Source: Stomoxys calcitrans (Eukaryota; Arthropoda; Insecta; Diptera; Muscidae). Taken from it: a stretch of 64,000 nucleotides of DNA. The position numbers and the translations under genes were made by a program. Under the pieces are notes generated by a model. That model was not told the origin of the DNA. It saw only the letters and a list, made by a program, of their open reading frames with translations, and searched no databases. Within the stretch, counting starts at the first letter, position 1. Every line of letters starts with the position of its first letter. The stretch covers positions 67,399,217 through 67,463,216 of the forward strand of contig NC_081554.1 in assembly GCF_963082655.1 (NCBI RefSeq), read 5' to 3'. Below, piece by piece: positions 1 to 10,735 of the stretch.

Positions 1-1230
1 TCGCCGAAATTTGGGACAGTGAGTTGTGTTAGGCCAGTCAACATCCATCTTTAATTTGGCTCAAATCAGGTAAGATTTGGATATAGCTGCCGTATAGACC
101 GATCTCTCGATATAAGGTTTTGGGACCACAAAAGGCGCATTTATTATCCGATCTCGACGAAATGTGAGACCGTGACTTATTTTATGCCCTTCAACAATCC
201 TTCTTCGAGTTGGCCTAAATCAGTCAAGATTTGGATGTAGCTGTCATATAGACCAATCTCTCGATTTATGGTTTTATACCCATAAAATGCGCAATTTTTG
301 TCCGATGTCGCTGAAATTTGGGACGGTGAGTTAAGTTAGGCCCTTCGAAACTTTTCTGCAATATGGCCCAGATCGGGCCAGATTTGGATATAACTGCCAT
401 ATAGACCGATCTCTCTTTTTAAGGCTTTGAGCCCATAAAGGCCGCATTTATTGCCCGATGTCGCCGAAATTTGGGACAGTAAGTTCCGTTAGGCTCTTCG
501 GTAACTTTCTGCAATTTGGTCCAGATTTGGATATAGCTGCCATATAGACCGATCTCTCGATTTAAGGTTTTGGGTCCATAAAAGGACGCATTTAATATCA
601 GATTTCGCCAAAATTTGGGACAGTGAGTTGTGTTAGGCCCTTCGACAGCCCTCTTCAGTTTGGCTTAAATCGTTTCAGATTTGGATATAGGTGCCATATA
701 GACCGATCTCTCGATTTAATGTCTTAGGACCATAAAAGGCGCATTTATTGTCCGATTTTGCCGACATTTTGAACAGTGAGTTGTGTTAAACCCTTCGACA
801 TACTTTTCTAATATGGCCTAGATCGGTCCGAATTTAGATATAGCAGTCATTTAGAGCGATTTTGCGATTTAAAGTCTTGGACACATAAAATAAGCATTTA
901 TTTTCCGATTTCGCGGAAATTTGACACAGTGACTTATGTTAGGCTTTTCGACATCCGTATCGTATATGATTCAGATCGATCGATATTTGAATATAGCTAC
1001 CTAAAAGACCAATACTTTGATCTACAAAATGAAACAATTACTTGTACTTTATAGACCATTCAATGTCCATGCCGAATTTGGTCCAAATCGGACCATATTT
1101 CGATAAAGCTGCTATGGGGAAATTAGGCATTTTTCACCGCATTGTGAGGAAAGGTGGTTTACATATATATCCGAGGTGGTGGGTATCCAAAGTTCGGCCC
1201 GGCCGAACTTAACACCTTTTAGCATATTAT
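1..1230 (-). repeat. Array element A, copy 1 (cut by window edge)
   Basis: Units of about 150 bp run in tandem, each carrying a core like ATCGGTYTATATGGCAGC and an inner segment like TAAATGCGCCTTTTATGG. The copy is read on the minus strand because its palindromic end, GTTCGGCC-N-GGCCGAAC at 1190-1210, lies to the right, preceded by GGTGGTGGGTATCC. The left part is beyond the window. Short ORFs inside it come from the repeat and are not genes. Confidence 0.85.
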
Positions 1231-1387
1231 ACATGATTTGGATTCGGACAAAATTAACAACGACTCTGTGGCAAAAAGTCTCCTCATCTGATTATTCACT
1301 TAAAAGTTATACAGTTTGGATATCAAAAAAAGTGAAAAAGTGTTTTTCTTGCATTTTTTGGTCAAAAAAAGTATTGCCATTTATTAG

Positions 1388-2712
1388 GTTAGGTTGAAAA
1401 TAGAGTGCGGACCTACACCTAAGCCAGTAATCGGCTTGTTGTGCGCTCTAAAAACCAGAAAAAGTGAAATTTTATGTTAACAGTTCCGTACTACTTATAA
1501 AATCCTTAATTGTTTTCCATGCCACTTCCGTAATTTGGTTCATGTCTGGTATAGTGTCCCCACCTTAGTACCGATGTCTTTTAGCAGCAAAAACCAAATG
1601 ACATAGGAAATGCTCCAATGTCTCATATTCTTCCCCACATGTCCTACACATGATATCACTTGCCACACCGATTTTGCGTAAATGAGCTCGTAGTACAATG
1701 TGTCCCGTCATGATACCAAAAGCTATATTTACCTCCTTCTTACTTGCTTTCAGTAATAGCCTCGTTTCTTACGATCCGGATCACCGCGTAGGATTTTCGC
1801 CGTCCTACCGACCGTTTCACTGTTACCCAATGTTAGCATGCATTCGTCGCCCACTCCCTTGACTCGGACTGCGTCGACCCAAAAGCCTTCGGGTAAACCA
1901 AGTTTATCGACCAAACCAAGGTAAACCAAGTTTATCGACGGCAGTTCTCTGGCCTTCACCGCCAAATCGTCTGCCCTTTCATTCCCAGTTACTCCGTTGT
2001 GGCCCGGCACTCAAACAATGCGGATTGTGTCATACTGAAAAATGCATTAATCTCCTTCTTACACACCAAGACTGTTCGTGACCTTACCGTCCTGCTAGTT
2101 ATTGCTCCTATGGCAATTTTACTGTCCGTAAAGATGTTCACACTCGACGTCCTCGCGTAAGCACCACACCACCGCCTGCAGGACCGAATTATGGTCAGGC
2201 AGTCTGAAACAGATCTAAGTCCCTGGGTTCACAATGTAGACCCCCAGACCCATTCTATCCTCTAGCTTTGAGCCATCCGTGTAACATGATCCACCAAATG
2301 GCAATACTAGGGTTCCGTCAGTCCAAGACTGTGCGGCTGGCTGCAGTGGCTCGCACTCGACCTCAAGTGTCGTCTCAGGTATCCGTTCGAAAATTTCTTC
2401 TCTTCGCTCGAGGTTTCCTATCGCCGCCTGGATTATACAGCCAGTGCTGAGCAGCTCCCATCCTCAATCCATTCTCCCATCGCCTTAAGTCTCATAGCCA
2501 CAGTGGCTGCCTCACACTTAATCTGTATGTCAATGGGTTGGATATCTAGAATATTCTTCAGTGCCCTAGTGGGCGTGGTCCTCATTGCTTCGCCTATGCC
2601 AAGACAACATGTTCTTTGAACCTGTTTTATGGTCCTTATGTTGCATTTTTTCTTCATAGCAGTATACCAAACTTCTGACGCATTAATAAGTAATAGTCTA
2701 ATCACGCTCCTG
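1388..2712 (-). pseudogene. LINE 3' half: RT end, RNase H, zinc knuckle
   Basis: A decayed non-LTR retrotransposon is read on the minus strand. Positions 2705-2433 encode the end of the reverse transcriptase (KKKCNIRTIKQVQRTCCLGI). Positions 2300-1950 encode RNase H, with FTDSKIA around 2130 and PGHNGVTGNERADDLA at about 2008-1961. Positions 1740-1500 hold the cysteine-rich C-terminal region (CRTCGEEYETLEHFLCH). The 3' UTR ends at TTTTCAACCTAACCTAAT near 1388. Stops and frameshifts break the frame. RT plus RNase H in this order is known from I, R1 and LOA-type LINEs; the clade is not fixed here. The same family recurs at 2716-3075 and 62358-62930. Confidence 0.8.
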
Positions 2713-2715
2713 TCG

Positions 2716-3075
2716 AGTCAGATGACTATATATTGGCACCATAACGGGACACATAGGACTACGAGATCACTTATGCAAAATCGGTGCGGCAAGTGATAGC
2801 ATATGTAGGGCATGTGGGGAAGATAATGAGACGTTGGAGCATTTCCTATATCATTGCCCGGCTTCGCGGCTAACAGACACCGGTACATAGGTGAGGACAC
2901 GATACCAGATATGAACCCACTTAGGGCAGTGGTATGGAAAACAATTAGGGATTTTTTAAGTAGCACGGAATTCCTGACTTAAAATTTTTTATTTTTAGGT
3001 TACTTTTTAGTTTTTCCAGCTCACACCAAGCAGATTACTGGCTTAGGTGTATGTCCATAGTGAGATGGGGCGAAT
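2716..3075 (+). pseudogene. LINE 3' end fragment, opposite orientation
   Basis: Read on the plus strand, this piece encodes ITGHIGLRDHLCKIG, a cysteine motif ICRACGEDNETLEHFLYHC, and a C-terminus like WKTIRDFLSSTEFLT ending in TAA at about 2980. It is followed by a 3' UTR with ATTACTGGCTTAGGTGTATG. It matches the C-terminal part of the minus-strand neighbour and of 62480-62921. The two fragments abut near 2713, giving an inverted pair of one family. Confidence 0.75.
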
Positions 3076-3637
3076 TAACATGTGCACTGTGAAGGATATC
3101 ATCTCGATGGTTAAAAGGATCTTGAATGCTGGGACAACTCGCTTTAGTCGACATGTCCTAGAACTAAGCCGAGGGGACAACAACGACCAACATAGTAGAT
3201 CACAGAAAAGGTTGGTCTAAGAAAGTTTTGCAGAAGAGAAGACAAAAGCCAAAAGGACTCCTCAGGACTAGAAGATCTTTGAGGATAAGTTAAGAAAATG
3301 CTTTTATGAAAAAGACTCAGGTGCATCGGATAAGAACCTGAAAGCTCTTGATGTAAACTTACCATTAGAAAATTTATTAATAACTTTCTTGCTAACATGC
3401 GTACTAGGACAGGCAATGGATCTGTGGTAGTCAGTCAGCCAGTGCCTTAAAGATAATTTTTTTGGATTTGTTAAAAACTCTTCCAAACAAATTTCATTAT
3501 CTAAAATTATTCTTTTCTTTTTTCAAAGCCCACAAATACACATATACTTTCAAGAATAAGAACTCTATTGTCGAAATGTTTAAATTGCCGCCAAAACAAA
3601 TACCAACTTAATATAATTTACTCTCCACCAGCTGCCA
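3076..3637. other. Unassigned stretch downstream of small gene
   Basis: I see no convincing gene or known repeat here. The right part is the 3' flank of the minus-strand secreted-protein gene. No clear AATAAA on the minus strand was noticed close to its stop codon. Confidence 0.4.
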
Positions 3638-4061
3638 TCATGGGGAAGCCGTTGTGGTAGTGGTTCGTTTGCGTTCATTATTATCTTTGAATATATTTCC
3701 TAGACCAAAGTCATTATTTGATCCAAAATCAAAAAAAACTGGCTTTAACGATGGAAAACGTAAAGGATTAATTGGGAAAATGAAGAAATTGTCATCATTT
3801 GGCTGAAATTCTTCATCGACCTGTTGTTCACCTTGACGTTGAGGTGTTCCAAAAAATGGTCCCCAGGGTCCCCCAGATCCCAATAATGGTTCATTATCAG
3901 CAGCCTTGTCATCTAAACTTTCCAATCCTTCGCCCTGTTCAGATCAGTAGAAAATATCCAACTAAGATTCAAACAAAATATTATTTGAGTTGACTTACTT
4001 GGGCAAAGCTTGAGACTGCAAGGGCTATGATACCCAAAGAAATAACAACGAAATACTTCAT
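3638..4061 (-). CDS. Small secreted protein, two exons
   Basis: A two-exon gene encodes a predicted 119-residue secreted protein of unknown function. Exon 1 (4061-3999, 21 codons) starts MKYFVVISLGIIALAVSSFA, a textbook signal peptide with a short basic start, a hydrophobic core and small residues before the cut. It ends in CAA followed by the donor GTAAGT. The intron (3998-3935, 64 nt) ends in CTGATCTGAACAG. Exon 2 (3934-3638) stays in phase 0 and reads GEGLESLDDKAADNEPLLGS, then a Gly/Pro/Phe-rich stretch (GGPWGPFFGTPQ), an acidic stretch, repeated Phe-Pro/Asn-Phe residues, and a basic end with five threonines before TGA at 3640-3638. A core promoter lies directly upstream. I do not recognise the family. 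Composition suggests a low-complexity secreted peptide such as a cuticular, salivary or seminal product, but that is a guess. The splice signals, signal peptide and promoter agree with each other. Confidence 0.8.
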
Positions 4062-4078
4062 ATCGCTTTTTTCCACAT

Positions 4079-4113
4079 AATGACTTACTTTCGCCATAAG
4101 GCTTGTTTATATA
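4079..4113 (-). promoter_or_regulatory. TATA box and initiator of the small secreted gene
   Basis: Read on the minus strand, TATATAAA occupies 4113-4106 and an initiator-like AAGTCATT covers 4086-4079. This places the start site at the A at 4081, 32 bases after the first T of the TATA box, the usual fly spacing. The predicted 5' UTR is only 20 nt before the ATG at 4061. Confidence 0.65.
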
Positions 4114-4119
4114 TCATTT

Positions 4120-4670
4120 GTTATCATAATTTTTCGAAGCTGGCAATAAATTTATTAGAAAAATGCTAATTAGATGTAAGAATTTATTTACACATCTGTC
4201 CAAATGATTCGACCTAATTGCATTACATAAAACTAAAAAATGCATATAGCTAATGATCTCTTCGAATAACAAGTTAAAAAGCTTCGATTCACTTACTTTG
4301 TAACAGCCATCAAGAAATGTTAGCTGACATTATTTCATTGATGTTTGTTTCCCTTTCGCGACGAGCTTAATGTTGGGAGATTTTTGCAATGGAAAAGAAA
4401 GGACGGGTTCCGTCTTTGGTAAGAAGACTTTTTAATCATATTAGGGGTGGAGGCTTCAAAGGCAATAAATTAGTAAGTCGCACGTATATATCGAATATAC
4501 CGTGAAATCGTGTCTACTTGCATTTGCCTCAGTTTACATTCAAATAAAACCAACGCACAGGGGAAAACAAAACAAGGGAAAGCTCGTTAGTCAAGTTCAG
4601 CAGACGATTTTTAGATCATGTCGTCAAATGGTAGCTTTCTGAAGCCATGGACCGAATTGTAAATCTTGGA
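4120..4670. other. Upstream flank, AT-rich, no gene seen
   Basis: AT-rich, apparently single-copy DNA upstream of the secreted-protein gene. A 38-codon ORF starts at about 4390 (MEKKGRVPSLVRRL) but lacks supporting signals. Regulatory sequence for the gene could lie here; I recognise no specific site. Confidence 0.4.
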
Positions 4671-4675
4671 AGTCA

Positions 4676-6690
4676 TAACAAGTAAAAAGATGTTAAGTTC
4701 GTCCGGGCTGAACTTTGGATACCCACCACCTTGGGTATATATGTAAGCCACCTTTCCTCAAAATCCAGTGAAAATTGTAAACCTAATGTCCCATAGCAGT
4801 TATATCGAAATATGTTCCGATTTGGACCAAATACCAATAAGTACAAGTCATTGTTCAATTGTGTATATAATATTAATCTTCCTAGTAGCCATATCTAAAA
4901 ATAAACCGATCTGAACCATATACGACACGGATGTCGAAAAGCCAAACATATGTCACTATGATAAATTTCAGTGAAATCGGATTATAAATGCGCCTTTTAT
5001 AGGGTCAAGACTTTAAATCGAGATATCGGTCTACATGACAGCTATATCCAAATCTGGACCGATTTGGGTCAAGGTGCAGAAAAATCTCCGAGAGCCTAAC
5101 ACAACGCACTGTCCCAATTTTTGGCGAAATCGGACAATAAATGCACCTTTTATGGCCCCAAAACCTTAAATCGAGAGATCGGTCTATATGGCAGCTATAT
5201 CCAAATCTGGACCGATCTGAGCCAAATTGAAGAAGAATGTCGAAAGGCCTAATACAAGTCACTATCCCCAATTTCGGCGACATTAGACAATAAATGCGCT
5301 TTTCATACGCCCAAAACCTTAAATCGAGAGATCGGTCTATATGGTAGCTATATCCAAATCTTTACCGATCTGTGCCATATTGCAGAAGTAAGTCAAGGGG
5401 CTAAACTTAACTCACTGTCTCAAATTTCAGCAACTTCGGACAATAAATAAGCCTTTTATGGCCCCAAAACCTTAAATCGAGAGATCGGTCTATATGACAG
5501 CTATATCCAAATCTAAACCGATCAGCGCCAAATTAAAAAAAGATATGGAAGGGCCTAAGACAACCCATTGTCCCAAATTTCAGCAAAAGCGGATAGTAAA
5601 TGTGGCTTTTATGGGCCTAAGATCCTAAATCGGAGGATCGGTCTATATGGCAGCTATATTCAAATCTGAACCGATCTGAGCCAAATTGACGAAGGATGTC
5701 GAAAAGCCTAACACAACTCACTGTCTCAAATTTCAGCAAAATCAGATAATAGATGTGGCTTTTATGGGCCTAAGACCCTAAATCGGAGGATCGTTCTATA
5801 TGGCAACTATATTCAAATCTGATCCGATCTGAGCCAAATTGACGAAGGATGTCGAAAAGCCTAACACAACTCACTGTCTCAAATTTCAGCAAAATCAGAT
5901 AATAGATGTGGCTTTTATGGGCCTAAGACCCTAAATCGGAGGATCGGTCTATATGGCAGCTATATCCAAATCTGAACCGATCTGGGCCAAATTGACGAAG
6001 GATGTCGTAGGGCCTAACACAAGTCACTGTCCCAAATTTGGGCGAAATCGGACAATAAATGCGCTTTTTATGGGCCCAAAAACTTAAATCGAGAGATCAG
6101 TCTATATGGCAGCTATATCTAAAACTGGACTAACACAACTCACTGTCTCAAATTTCAGCGACATCGGACAATAAATGCGCCTTTTATGGCCCCAAAACCT
6201 TAAACCGAGAGATCGGTCTATATGGTATTGCAGAAGTATGTCAAGGGGCTTAACTTAACTCACTGTCCCAAATTTCGGTGACATCGGACAATAAATGCGC
6301 CTTTTATGGACCCAAAACCTTAAAGCGAGAGATCGGTCTATATGGCAGCTATATCCAAATCTGGACCGATCTGAGCCAAATTGAAGAAGAATGTCGAAAG
6401 GCCGAATACAACTCACTATCCCCAATTTCGACGACATCGGACAATAAATGCGCCTTTTATGGCCCCAAAACTTAAAACAAGAGATCGGTTTATATGGCAA
6501 CTATATCCAAATCTGGACCGTTCTGGGCGAAATTGGCGAAGGTTGTTGAAGGACCTAACATACCTCACTGTCCCAAATTTCAGCATAATCGGGTAATAAA
6601 TGTGGCTTTTATGGGCCTAAGACCCTAAATCGGAGGATCGGTCTATATGGCAGTTATATCCAAATCTGGACCGATCTATCTTGCCATTCT
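4676..6690 (+). repeat. Array element A, copy 2
   Basis: Starts with AACAAGTAAAAAGATGTTAA and a mutated terminal palindrome (GTTCGTCCGGGCTGAAC), then a unique-like leader, then roughly a dozen tandem units of about 150 bp. It breaks off at about 6690, where LINE-derived sequence begins. The trailing end seen in complete copies (GGTGGTGGGTATAAAA) is missing, so the copy is truncated. Confidence 0.85.
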
Positions 6691-6745
6691 GAGAGAAGGC
6701 GTTAATCTCCTTCTTCTATATTGTCATAACGACAATTGTCATATA

Positions 6746-8503
6746 TTGGGTTGCCCAAAAAGTAATTGCGGATTTTTTAAAAGAAAGTAAATGCATTTTT
6801 AATAGAACTTAGAATGAACTTTAATCAAATATACTTTTTTATACCCTCCACCATAAGATGGGGGATATACTAATTTTGTCATTGTGTTTGTAACTACTCG
6901 AAATATTCGTCTGAGACCCCATAAAGTATATATTCTTGATCGTCGTGACATTTTATGTCGATCTAGTCATGTCTGTCCGTCTGTCTGTCAAAAGCACGCT
7001 AACTTTCGAAGGAGTAAAGCTAGCCGCTTGAAATTTTGCAGAAATACTTCTTATTAGTGTAGGTCAGTTGGTATTGTAAATGGGCCATATCGGTCCATGT
7101 TTTGATACAGCTGTCATATAAACCGATCTTGGGTCTTGACTTCTTGAGCCTCTAGAGGGCGCAATTCTTTTCTGATTTGAATGAATTGGCACGACGTGTT
7201 GTGTTATGATATCCAACAACTGTGCCAAGAATGGTTCAAATCGGTCCATAACCTGATATAGCTGTCATATAAACCGATCTTGGGTCTTGACTTCTTGAGC
7301 CTCTAGAGTGTGCAACTCTTGTCCGATTGGAATGAACGTGTTTTGTTATAATATCCAACAACTGTGCCAAGTATGGTTCAAATCGGTTCATAACCTGATA
7401 TAGCTGCCATATAAACCGATCTTGGGTCTTGACTTCTAGAGCCCCTAGAATGCGCAATTCTTATCCGATTGGAATGAAATTTCGCACGACGTGTTTTGTC
7501 ATGATATCCAAGAACTGTGCCAAGAATGGTTCAAATCGGTTCATAACCTGATATAGCTGTCATATAAACCGATCTTGGGTCTTGACTTCTTGAGCCTCTA
7601 GAGGGCGCAATTCTTGTCCGATTGGAATGAACGTGTTTTGTTATAATATCCAACAACTGTGCCAAGTATGGTTCAAATCGGTTCATAACCTGATATAGCT
7701 GCCATATAAACCGATCTTGGGTCTTGACTTCTAGAGCCTCTAGAATGCGCAATTCTTATCCGATTGGAATGAAATTTCGCACGACGTGTTTTGTCATGAT
7801 ATCCAAGAACTGTGCCAAGAATGGTTCAAATCGGTTCATAACCTGATATAGCTGTCATATAAACCGATCTTGGGTCTTGACTTCTTGAGCCTCTAGAGGG
7901 CGCAATTCTTGTCCGATTTGAATGAAATTTGACACGACGTGTTTTGTTATGATATCCAACAACTGTGCCAAGTATGGTTTAAATCGGTTCATAACCTGAT
8001 ATAGCTGTCATATAAACCGATCTGGGATCTTGACTTCTTGAGCCTGTAGAGGTCGCAATTATTATCCGATTTGCCTGAAATTTTGTACGACGGATTTTCT
8101 CATGACCATCAACATACGTGTTTATTATGGTCTGAATCGGTGTATAGCCCGATACAGCTCCCATATAAATCGATCTCTCTATTTTATTTCTTGAGACCCC
8201 AAAAGGCGCAATTCTTATTCGAATTGGCTGACAAACCGGATCATATCTTGATATCGCTCTAATAGCAGAGCAAATCCTTTCTTATATCCTGTTTTGCCGG
8301 GAAAAGAACTCGACAAATGCGATCCATGGTGGAGGGTATATAAGATTCGGCCCGGCCGAACTTAGCACGCTTTTACTTGTTTACACTTTTTTTCTAAAGC
8401 AAGCTAAAAGAAGAAAGAATGCAATTACAGAGTCAAAAGCTGTGAAAAAATTTGTCAATGCCGACTATATGAAAAATCTGCAATTACTTTTTGGGCAACC
8501 CAA
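6746..8503. mobile_element. Mariner-type MITE with nested array element B
   Basis: Terminal inverted repeats of 32 bp (6746-6777 and 8472-8503) start TTGGGTTGCCCAAAAAGTAA and differ at one position. TA duplications flank them at 6744-6745 and 8504-8505. Without the nested array at 6838-8380 the element is only about 215 bp and has no transposase, so it is non-autonomous. TIR sequence and TA target fit the Tc1/mariner superfamily. Confidence 0.8.
6838..8380 (-). repeat. Array element B, copy 1 (complete, nested)
   Basis: Begins ATACCCTCCACCATAAGATG and ends with the palindromic terminus (TTCGGCCCGGCCGAA near 8347-8361) plus TTTTACTTGTT. Units of about 147 bp carry GACTTCTTGAGCCTCTAGAG next to the shared core. 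Pairs of units form a 295-bp higher-order repeat. It is inserted in the A/T-rich interior of the mariner MITE with no evident target duplication. Confidence 0.85.
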
Positions 8504-9245
8504 TATATCTTCTCGGACAGCCAGGCAACCATAAGTCGTTGGCTAACGTATTTCTGAATTCAAAAACCGTCCTCGATCTCTCAACGAGATGACTGAACAG
8601 TTCAATATTCATCGGTTCTGGGTGCCAGACCACAGAGATATTCCAGGGAATTGTAAAGCGAGACTAAGTGGATAGTTCTTCATTCCAGGGAAACTGAAAT
8701 CTGTGGGTATGCCTCTAGCGACATGTAAGCTACGTTTTTAGGACCAGGCCCGAAGAACAACGAATGATAGATGGTCCCAAAGAGCGGACTGTGAGCATTC
8801 CAAAACTATGTGGCCTAATCTAAACTTGCAGATGTCAACCGCTTTGCTGCCAACTGGCTAGAACAGACGTCTCAGTCATTGTGTTCGTCATGACAGGTCA
8901 CTGTCTAATCGGAAAACATGCTGACAGACTGAAGGTTGTCTGTAGCGTCTTTTGCCCAAGCTGTTAGGACATCAAGGAAGAAGAGACTATAAAACATCTG
9001 CTGTGTGTGTGTCCAGCACTGGCAGTCAGAAGGAGTTCCACTTTAGATTATCATTTCTTTGAGAACTTGTCTGATTTAGCGGATGTGAACTTTCGCAAGT
9101 TATTGGGCTTTTTAAAGCGATCTGGATGGTTCAATGTAAGGAACTAGAAGGCATCTTCCTTCTCCTATTCCTGTGGTATCGCAATGGACGAGAACTTCCA
9201 AGTGGGTCTGATGGCAAACTGCCACTTAAACCTAACCTAACCTAG

Positions 9246-10185
9246 ATGTAGCTTCAACTTTGCATTTACGAGTAAAGGGTAGGTGTTGAGCGGGCGGTGC
9301 CGAATGAATAATACCCTTTCCTTACTGAATTTTGAATTTAGTAGTATATCCTTAAACTTTATCATTTCATGTATAGGAAGTTCTGTTATTGCATCAGCTA
9401 CAGGTTACTTTTAGTTTAACCTCCATCTTTCAATATTCAATTCCTCTATGTAACTTTGAAGTTTCTTCCCTTTAGCGGATACCACAAGTTTTTCTTATAG
9501 TTATTGCTTACGTCGTTACACCTGATTGGCCAGCAACTTCACTCTGTACTGAGTGAAGGAGATGGTAAAGTACAAATCAATAAATGATGACAAAAACAAC
9601 ATGCAAACATTTCAATTTCGAATGTCCCCTAGGCATTTTTTTCAACATTCTTATGCATGTACATGGTCATACCTCGTTCGTGGCATCCATGTCACCATTT
9701 AAAACAGGAAACTGTTGTTATTTTAACACAGACAATACCTACACTGACATGATAACACAAAACTAGTCGTGGCCAACGATGTCAGTCCCCCATGCTAATC
9801 CCAATGACTTTACCTTGATCGCATTCATATTAAAAGCCATTTCAATTCAGTTGACAGTTGAGTCAGTGAGTGAGTGATGCATGCCACTTAAGTGTTTGGT
9901 CCAATTCACTGACCATTAAAAGCCTTCAAGCCATTGTGACATGGACATGCTTCAGCATTGGCCACTGTCGTGTTTGTTAAAATCTCCCATTTTATCCACT
10001 TCATCAAATGTATGCTGATGTTTTAGTGCATTTTTTTTTAGTTATTCTCGAGAATTTGTGCAATTGAGCGGAAATGTAGCGACAATTTTTAACATCATTC
10101 AATTTGCCTGAAAACGAATGATGTGAAAAAAATTTGCATGCCGTTTACGGGAGAATGTGTATATGTAAGCGGATTAAAGCAGCAG
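9246..10185. other. Mostly single-copy DNA, no gene assigned
   Basis: About 940 bp between a LINE tail and SINE-2. A sequence near 9285-9330 (GGGCGGTGCCGAATGAATAA, CCTTTCCTTACTG) resembles the terminus of array element E. The remainder shows no supported ORF or RNA. Confidence 0.4.
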
Positions 10186-10187
10186 AG

Positions 10188-10354
10188 GGCGCCCTGGTAG
10201 CCGAGTTGGTAGCGTGCTTGGATTACCAGTACAGGAGTCGTGGGTTCCGTTCCCTCCAGAAGCCTTGGTCTGTAGCTACTGTGGTATCACAAAAGACTTT
10301 TAATTGTCTAGTTGAGTCTGTAAAGGACTGCCACTCTTACCTAACCTAACCTAT
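10188..10354 (+). mobile_element. SINE-2: tRNA-like head with LINE-derived tail
   Basis: The head resembles a tRNA promoter: box A TAGCCGAGTTGG at 10198-10209 matches TRGYNNARNNGG, and a box-B-like GGTTCCGTTCC sits at 10253-10263 with two mismatches. After a short body the last 80 bases (CTGTGGTATC at about 10269 through CTGCCACTCTTACCTAACCT) resemble the 3' tail of the LINE at 9171-9245 and of its copy at 50655-50740. No acceptor stem is apparent, so this is a SINE and not a working tRNA gene. AGCAGC at both flanks may be a short target duplication. Confidence 0.7.
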
Positions 10355-10735
10355 AGCAGCGATCTTAAAGTAAAAGAGAGAAAACCTGATTATCTTATTA
10401 AACTTTTGTGTTCTTGACAGTGTATTCTTCAAATGCGGAAAATCATTCCATTAATGACGAAGGTTTACTAAAGAGTTCGAAATCCATCTCCTTTGCAGTA
10501 CCTTTTGGCAATAGGTAAAGTCATAATGTCCCATCGGCATCCCTCGTATAACTCAAAACGTGTGGGGGTATCAAAATACCGACTCTGCTTATGTCTGACT
10601 ATAATCCTTTGTTTATGGTTTGATACCATTTGCATATGTGGCGTATAAGTAACACAAAATGAAAAGAAAAATCATTATACGCACTGGGTGACCTCATACA
10701 AGGGCCCAAACGGAAGAATAAAGCGAAGTTTAAAA
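10355..10735. other. Single-copy spacer, nothing recognised
   Basis: About 380 bp between SINE-2 and a complete array A. No supported ORF, RNA or repeat terminus was recognised. Confidence 0.4.

Larger units (their letters stand above)
6692..9245 (+). pseudogene. LINE RNase H and 3' end, split by a mariner MITE
   Basis: RNase H-like coding sequence begins at about 6692, is interrupted at 6744-8505 by a mariner MITE, and resumes with IFSDSQATISRW at 8507. Next come a WVPGHRDIPGN-like motif near 8610-8650 and a cysteine-rich C-terminus with EETIKHLLCVCPALAVRRSS at about 8971-9035. The 3' tail ends CCTAACCTAACCTAG at 9244. Several stops and frameshifts show it is dead. The same LINE tail lies on the minus strand at 50655-50895. 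The last 75 bases resemble the tail of SINE-2. Confidence 0.7.

Noticed and set aside
5005..6596. Many 60-110 codon ORFs encoding DRSIWQLYPN-like or RSQDPRSVYMTAIS-like peptides on both strands throughout the window
   Set aside because: They follow the 150-bp repeat period, lie on both strands, start and stop at random, and vary with the repeat; they are translations of array units.
9260..9500. Minus-strand protein-like shreds thought to be a copia-type relic
   Set aside because: No catalytic or zinc motif could be found and several stops interrupt it; left as unassigned.
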